Below are positions 29,930 through 33,299 of a stretch of DNA of 33,299 bases, one piece after another. The DNA lies in contig JACQWB010000125.1 in assembly GCA_016209385.1 (NCBI GenBank), positions 1 to 33,299 of the forward strand, written 5' to 3'. How positions within the stretch are numbered: the stretch's first letter is position 1; each line of letters begins with the position of its first letter. The notes beneath the pieces were generated by a model. It saw only the letters and a list, made by a program, of their open reading frames with translations. It did no database searches and had not been told where the DNA came from. The DNA is from Candidatus Rokuibacteriota bacterium (GTDB lineage Bacteria > Methylomirabilota > Methylomirabilia > Rokubacteriales > CSP1-6). A program made the position numbers and the translations under genes.

Positions 29930-30961
29930 ATGCGCGCGCGGACACGGGCCCAGGGCCTCGCCATACTCGCCCTCGTCGCGCTCGGCCCCGCGCTGGCGCT
30001 CGGTGCGCCGCGGGCTCGCGTGCCCGAGCGCGCGCCCGGGCCGTTTCCAGCGCAGCCGTCCTTCGTCCAACGGGTCGAGGCGGCGCTCGTCGGCCTCAGG
30101 GTGCGGAATGCCCCGGACGCGGTCTCGTCCAGCCGGCTGGGCGCGCGCCGCTCGGGCAGCGCCGTCGTCTTCGACGCGCGCGGCTACGCGGTCACCGTCA
30201 GCTATCTGCTCCTCGATGCGCTAGAGATCGAGGCGAGGATGCGCGACGGCCGGACCGTGCCCGCGCGGCTCGTGGGCCTCGACCTCGAGAGCGGCCTCGG
30301 GGTCGTGAGGCTGGAGGATGGCGGGCCGTGGGCCGCGGCCGCGCTCGGGCGCTCCGAGGACGTCGAGGTCGGCGCGCGCACGGCGACCGTGGGCGTGAGC
30401 GACGACGGCGAGTTGATCGCCGTCGTCGGTGCGGTGCACGCCATCCGGCGGTTCTCGGCGTACTGGGAGTACATGCTCGAGCGCGCGCTCTACCTGGCGC
30501 CGTCGAGCCCGGACTGGGCCGGCAGCGCGGTCGTGAACGACCGCGGCGAGGTGGTCGGCATCGCCTCGCTCCGCCTGGGCGAGGACCCGCACGTGAACCT
30601 CGCGATCCCCCTCGAGACGTTCGTCCCCGTCAAGGACGAGCTGATCGCCGCGGGGCGCATCGCGAGCCGGCCCACGCGGCCGTGGCTCGGACTCTACACG
30701 CTCGACCTCGACGGCGGCGTCGTGGTCAGCGAGGTGTCGCCGGTCGGTCCCGCCGCCCGCGCGGGCTTCCGCCGCGGCGACGTGATCGTCGGCGTCGACG
30801 GCGTGACCGTCGGCTCTCAAGAGGAGTTCTACCGGCGACTCTGGTCCCGGCGTGCCGGTGACCTGATCGAGGTGGCGGTGCGACGCAGCGACCGCGTCCA
30901 CGTGATCACGGTGCCCTCGATCGACCGCTACCGCCTCTATCCCTCCCGCACGGGAGAGTGA
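29930..30961 (+). CDS. Exported HtrA-like pseudoprotease with PDZ domain
   Basis: A 343-aa protein with a signal peptide (GLAILALVALGPALALGA), a chymotrypsin-like domain and a PDZ domain (WLGLYTLD to HVITV). The protease scaffold aligns by eye with the HtrA protein at 20896, but all three catalytic positions are changed: the TNAH equivalent is TVSY (Tyr92), the Asp of TDLAVL is Gly122 in SGLGVV, and GNSGGPL is DWAGSAV (Ala197). It cannot act as a serine protease. The PDZ part is complete, with GPAARAGFRRGDVIVGVDG. It probably binds peptides or regulates another envelope protease. ATG 29930 follows GAGGAGG. The HD-domain gene starts 4 nt after its stop. Confidence 0.85.
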   Translation: MRARTRAQGLAILALVALGPALALGAPRARVPERAPGPFPAQPSFVQRVEAALVGLRVRNAPDAVSSSRLGARRSGSAVVFDARGYAVTVSYLLLDALEIEARMRDGRTVPARLVGLDLESGLGVVRLEDGGPWAAAALGRSEDVEVGARTATVGVSDDGELIAVVGAVHAIRRFSAYWEYMLERALYLAPSSPDWAGSAVVNDRGEVVGIASLRLGEDPHVNLAIPLETFVPVKDELIAAGRIASRPTRPWLGLYTLDLDGGVVVSEVSPVGPAARAGFRRGDVIVGVDGVTVGSQEEFYRRLWSRRAGDLIEVAVRRSDRVHVITVPSIDRYRLYPSRTGE

Positions 30962-30965
30962 CCGC

Positions 30966-32369
30966 GTGAAGGGGGCGGCCGACACCTACCAGGGGCGCGG
31001 CCTCATCGCCGACCCGATCCACCGGTACATCCTCTACACACGCCCGGGCGGGATCCCCGGCGAGGCGACCGAGCAAGACCTGATCGACACCTCCTGGGTC
31101 CAGCGCCTGCGGCGCGTGCCGCAGCTGCAGTCGGCGCGCTGGGTGTTCCCGGCGGCGGAGCACAGCCGCTTCCAGCACTCCCTCGGGGCCATGCACCTCG
31201 CGGGGCGCTTCGCCCAGCAGCTCTACCCATCGCTGCGGGCGATCTTCCCCGACGCCCCGTCGCCCGTGCTGCTGGAGGAGCTCCTCCGCATGGCGGGCCT
31301 CCTCCACGATGTCGGTCACGGGCCGTTCGGCCACTTCTTCGACGACAATTTCCTCGTCGACTTCGATCTCACGCACGAGCTCGTCGGCCAGCGCATCATC
31401 CGCGAGGAGCTGGCCGACACCCTCCGGAACCTGCGGCGCAGCCCCAGCGGCGCCTTCGGCGCGAGCGAGGCCATCGACCCGGAGTGGATCTGCTATCTCA
31501 TGGGGAAGACTTACACGCAGCCGCTCGAGTCGCACCCGAAGTGGCTGCCGTTCCTCAAGCCGCTCCTGTCGGGGGTGTACACCGCCGACAACATGGACTA
31601 CGTGCTCCGTGACGCGTACATGTGCGGCGTCGCGGTCGGCCCGATCGACATCGAGCGCATCATCTACTACTCGTTCTTCTCCGAGAAGGGGCTCACGCTC
31701 GACCGCGGCGGGCTGCAGGCGTTCACGATGTTCCTGAACGCGCGCTTCTACATGTACACGAACGTCTACTACCACCGCACGACGCGCGGGATCGACCTGC
31801 ACCTCAAGGAGATCTTCCGCGACACGATGCGGATCGCCTTCCCGCACGATCTCCGCACGGACCTGCACCCGTACCTCCACCTGACCGAGTGGACGCTGCT
31901 CGAGGACGTAGGCAAGTGGCACCACACCGAGGACGCCGATCGCCAGCGCCTCGGGCTCGAGTGGCGGCACGTCCTCGACCGGAAGCTCAAGTGGCGCATG
32001 TCGCACGAGGTGATCCTCGACCTGTTCGAGCCCCGGCGCGGCCACAGCTTTCTCGACGCGGACACGGTGAAGCGCCGCGTGCGGAGCTTCCTGCCGCCCG
32101 CGCTCCGAGACTTCAACTTCGAGATCGACATGGCGCTGCAGGACCCGCGGCCGCTCAACCCGCTGAAGATGGGTGACCGCCAGATCTACGTCTACGACGC
32201 GGCGACAGGCTCCGTCTCCGAGGAGCCGTTGACCGAGATCCTCAAGTACCTGCCGGGCAAGGTCGCGCAGTGCCGTATCTTCGCCACGAGCCACGAGCAC
32301 GACGCGATCCTCGCCCGGGCGCTCGAGCGCGCGCTCGGCGACGAGCCCGCGATCCCGACGAACGTATGA
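30966..32369 (+). CDS. HD-domain phosphohydrolase (dGTPase/SAMHD1-like)
   Basis: A 467-aa HD-superfamily protein. The metal site is seen as HSRFQHSLGAMHLA (H71), LLHDVGHGPFGH (H114, D115 and further His), and a later Asp in VYTADNMDYVLRDAY, the H-HD-D order of dNTP triphosphohydrolases and SAMHD1-like enzymes. The N-terminal DPIHRYILYTRPGG and LQRL-type WVQRLRRVPQLQSARWVFPAAEHSR are the family start. Substrate may be dNTPs or other nucleotides. The start is GTG 30966; the stop overlaps the next gene (ATGA, 32366-32369). It is likely co-transcribed with the pseudoprotease and the transporter. Confidence 0.9.
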   Translation: MKGAADTYQGRGLIADPIHRYILYTRPGGIPGEATEQDLIDTSWVQRLRRVPQLQSARWVFPAAEHSRFQHSLGAMHLAGRFAQQLYPSLRAIFPDAPSPVLLEELLRMAGLLHDVGHGPFGHFFDDNFLVDFDLTHELVGQRIIREELADTLRNLRRSPSGAFGASEAIDPEWICYLMGKTYTQPLESHPKWLPFLKPLLSGVYTADNMDYVLRDAYMCGVAVGPIDIERIIYYSFFSEKGLTLDRGGLQAFTMFLNARFYMYTNVYYHRTTRGIDLHLKEIFRDTMRIAFPHDLRTDLHPYLHLTEWTLLEDVGKWHHTEDADRQRLGLEWRHVLDRKLKWRMSHEVILDLFEPRRGHSFLDADTVKRRVRSFLPPALRDFNFEIDMALQDPRPLNPLKMGDRQIYVYDAATGSVSEEPLTEILKYLPGKVAQCRIFATSHEHDAILARALERALGDEPAIPTNV

Positions 32370-33025
32370 GCTGGCGGTTCGTCACGGTCGCGGCGCTGTT
32401 CATCGCCTGCCTGCTCACCGCCAACACGATGGCGTCCAAGCTGATCGTCCTGGGCGGCCTGGTGCTCTCCGCCGCGATCGTGATCTTCCCCCTGTCGTAC
32501 GTCGTCGGCGACGTGCTCACCGAAGTCTGGGGCTACGGGGCCGCGCGGCGCGTGATCTGGCTCGGCTTCGCCTGCAACGCCGTCATGGTGGTCGCGATCT
32601 GGCTCGGGGGCGCGCTGCCAGCCGCGCCCTTCTGGAAGGGCCAGCCCGCGTACGACGAGATCCTCGGCACGACGCCGCGCATCCTCGCCGCGTCCTTCCT
32701 CGCGTACCTCGCGGGCGAGTTCGCGAACGCCTACGTGCTCGCCCGGCTGAAGATCCTCACGCGGGGGCGCTGGCTCTGGACCCGGACGATCGGGTCGACG
32801 GTCGTGGGTCAGGCGCTCGACACCGTGGTCTTCGTGACGCTCGCGTTCGCCGGGACGGTGCCGGGAGCGGTCCTGACCGGGCTCATCGCCGGCCAGTGGG
32901 CGGTGAAGGTCGCCTACGAGGCGGCGGCGACGCCCCTGACGTACGCGGCCGTGGCCTGGCTGAAGGCGCGCGAGCGGGTCGACACGTTCGACTACGGGAC
33001 GGACTTCAACCCGATCCGCCTCTGA
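32366..33025 (+). CDS. yhhQ: Queuosine precursor transporter, YhhQ/VUT family
   Basis: A 219-aa inner-membrane protein with about six hydrophobic segments: VTVAALFIACLLTANTMASK, LSAAIVIFPLSYVVGDVLTE, GFACNAVMVVAIWLGGAL, LAASFLAYLAGEFANAYV, ALDTVVFVTLAFAGTVPGAV and a last helix. TANTMASKL, PLSYVVGDVLTEVWGYG and the GEFAN region with IGSTVVGQALDTVVF are hallmarks of YhhQ (VUT), which imports queuosine precursors preQ0/preQ1. ATG 32366 overlaps the HD-gene stop, so translation is coupled. The end DTFDYGTDFNPI is typical. Confidence 0.92.
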   Translation: MSWRFVTVAALFIACLLTANTMASKLIVLGGLVLSAAIVIFPLSYVVGDVLTEVWGYGAARRVIWLGFACNAVMVVAIWLGGALPAAPFWKGQPAYDEILGTTPRILAASFLAYLAGEFANAYVLARLKILTRGRWLWTRTIGSTVVGQALDTVVFVTLAFAGTVPGAVLTGLIAGQWAVKVAYEAAATPLTYAAVAWLKARERVDTFDYGTDFNPIRL

Positions 33026-33041
33026 GTCGGCTCTCGCGCCT

Positions 33042-33057
33042 CCCTGGTGCGCCAGGG
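33042..33057. terminator. Hairpin between convergent genes
   Basis: CCCTGG-TGCG-CCAGGG forms a perfect 6-bp stem 17 nt after the transporter stop and 20 nt before the stop of the converging minus gene. No T-run follows on either strand, so it is only a possible bidirectional terminator. Confidence 0.4.
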
Positions 33058-33076
33058 CGTTCGCCAGCCAAGGCGA

Positions 33077-33299
33077 TCAGACGCGGTCATCGCGTCGGGT
33101 CCGGCGCCCGGAGCGGGATGAGACCAAGACCGCAATGCTGCCCCCGCTGCGTCCGACGGTTCCGCGCTTCAGTCCGGCCGGGACGAGGTGCGTCCGCACC
33201 CACTGGATGAGGGCCGCCGGGTGCCGCGTCAGCGCCTGAAGCGTCGTCGCGTTGCCGTCCTTGCGCGAAAACGAGCCCAGAGCGACGACCCCCGGTTGC
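33077..33299 (-). CDS. 3' end of an unidentified gene running off the window
   Basis: On the minus strand an open frame enters from the right edge and stops at TGA 33079-33077, giving at least 73 codons: VVALGSFSRKDGNATTLQAL, RHPAALIQWVRTHLVPAG, then GRSGGSIAVLV and a basic tail RSGRRTRRDD. The alternation of strands and helices looks like real protein and third codon positions are GC-rich, but I do not recognise the family. It converges on the transporter gene with a hairpin in the 51-nt gap. Because only the end is seen, function is left open. Confidence 0.4.
   Translation of the reverse strand, partial: QPGVVALGSFSRKDGNATTLQALTRHPAALIQWVRTHLVPAGLKRGTVGRSGGSIAVLVSSRSGRRTRRDDRV

Noticed and set aside
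1-33299. CRISPR arrays, tRNA, rRNA, insertion sequences, replication origin.
   Set aside because: No regular spaced repeats, cloverleaf-like sequences, rRNA motifs or transposase frames were seen by reading; a covariance search was not possible.

Overview
The window is GC-rich, densely packed bacterial DNA with no RNA gene visible. The gene content resembles soil or subsurface lineages such as Candidatus Rokubacteria/Methylomirabilota: paired thiamine-diphosphate (TPP) decarboxylase subunits, nitronate monooxygenase, a GlcDEF-type oxidase with a Rieske protein, and a UGSC-type selenoprotein. That placement is inference from gene content only.

Positions 109-4005 read as an integron gene-cassette array. 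Short same-strand cassettes are separated by attC-like sites, which are imperfect palindromes of 53-94 bp with outer boxes of the RYYYAAC / GTTRRRY type and single unpaired bases in one arm. The cassettes carry a DUF4258/YgiT toxin-antitoxin-like pair, a nucleoside phosphorylase, a chimeric ORF with a DUF2283 partner, a small DNA-binding-like protein, and an Imm1-like protein followed by HicB/HicA. No integrase gene lies in the window. The last attC abuts an oligopeptide ABC ATPase gene.

Positions 4042-16424 are mostly metabolic. They hold the ABC ATPase, a zinc alcohol dehydrogenase, a HAD phosphatase, a two-subunit TPP decarboxylase (minus strand), nitronate monooxygenase, an exported SRPBCC protein, and a glcD-glcE-glcF-Rieske operon. 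Next is a gene that ordinary callers would split in two. Its in-frame TGA at 15072-15074 is followed by a SECIS-like hairpin and restores one UGSC-type selenoprotein (14790-16424). A near-identical leader hairpin precedes this gene and the TPP decarboxylase operon.

Positions 16569-18486 are a second toxin-antitoxin cluster: HigBA-like, a decayed DUF4258 with an intact YgiT, and HicBA inserted between two imperfect copies of the 5' end of a TPP-enzyme gene. Then come that TPP enzyme, moaB, an HtrA lipoprotein gene broken by two stops, a secreted alpha/beta hydrolase, fragments of a RecG-like regulator and of a flavin-domain gene, a DUF5666 exported protein, and an intact PNPOx-like protein.

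At 26159-27382 (minus) a rhodanese-MoeB/ThiF fusion has TGA exactly where the E1-like catalytic cysteine belongs. A perfect 7-bp hairpin follows at SECIS distance, so this is a second probable selenoprotein. Divergently, rmlA-rmlC-rmlB make dTDP-rhamnose intermediates, followed by an HtrA-like protein that has lost its whole catalytic triad, an HD phosphohydrolase, a YhhQ/VUT transporter, and a gene running off the right edge. The two recoded genes imply that the host makes selenocysteine (selA/B/C/D elsewhere).
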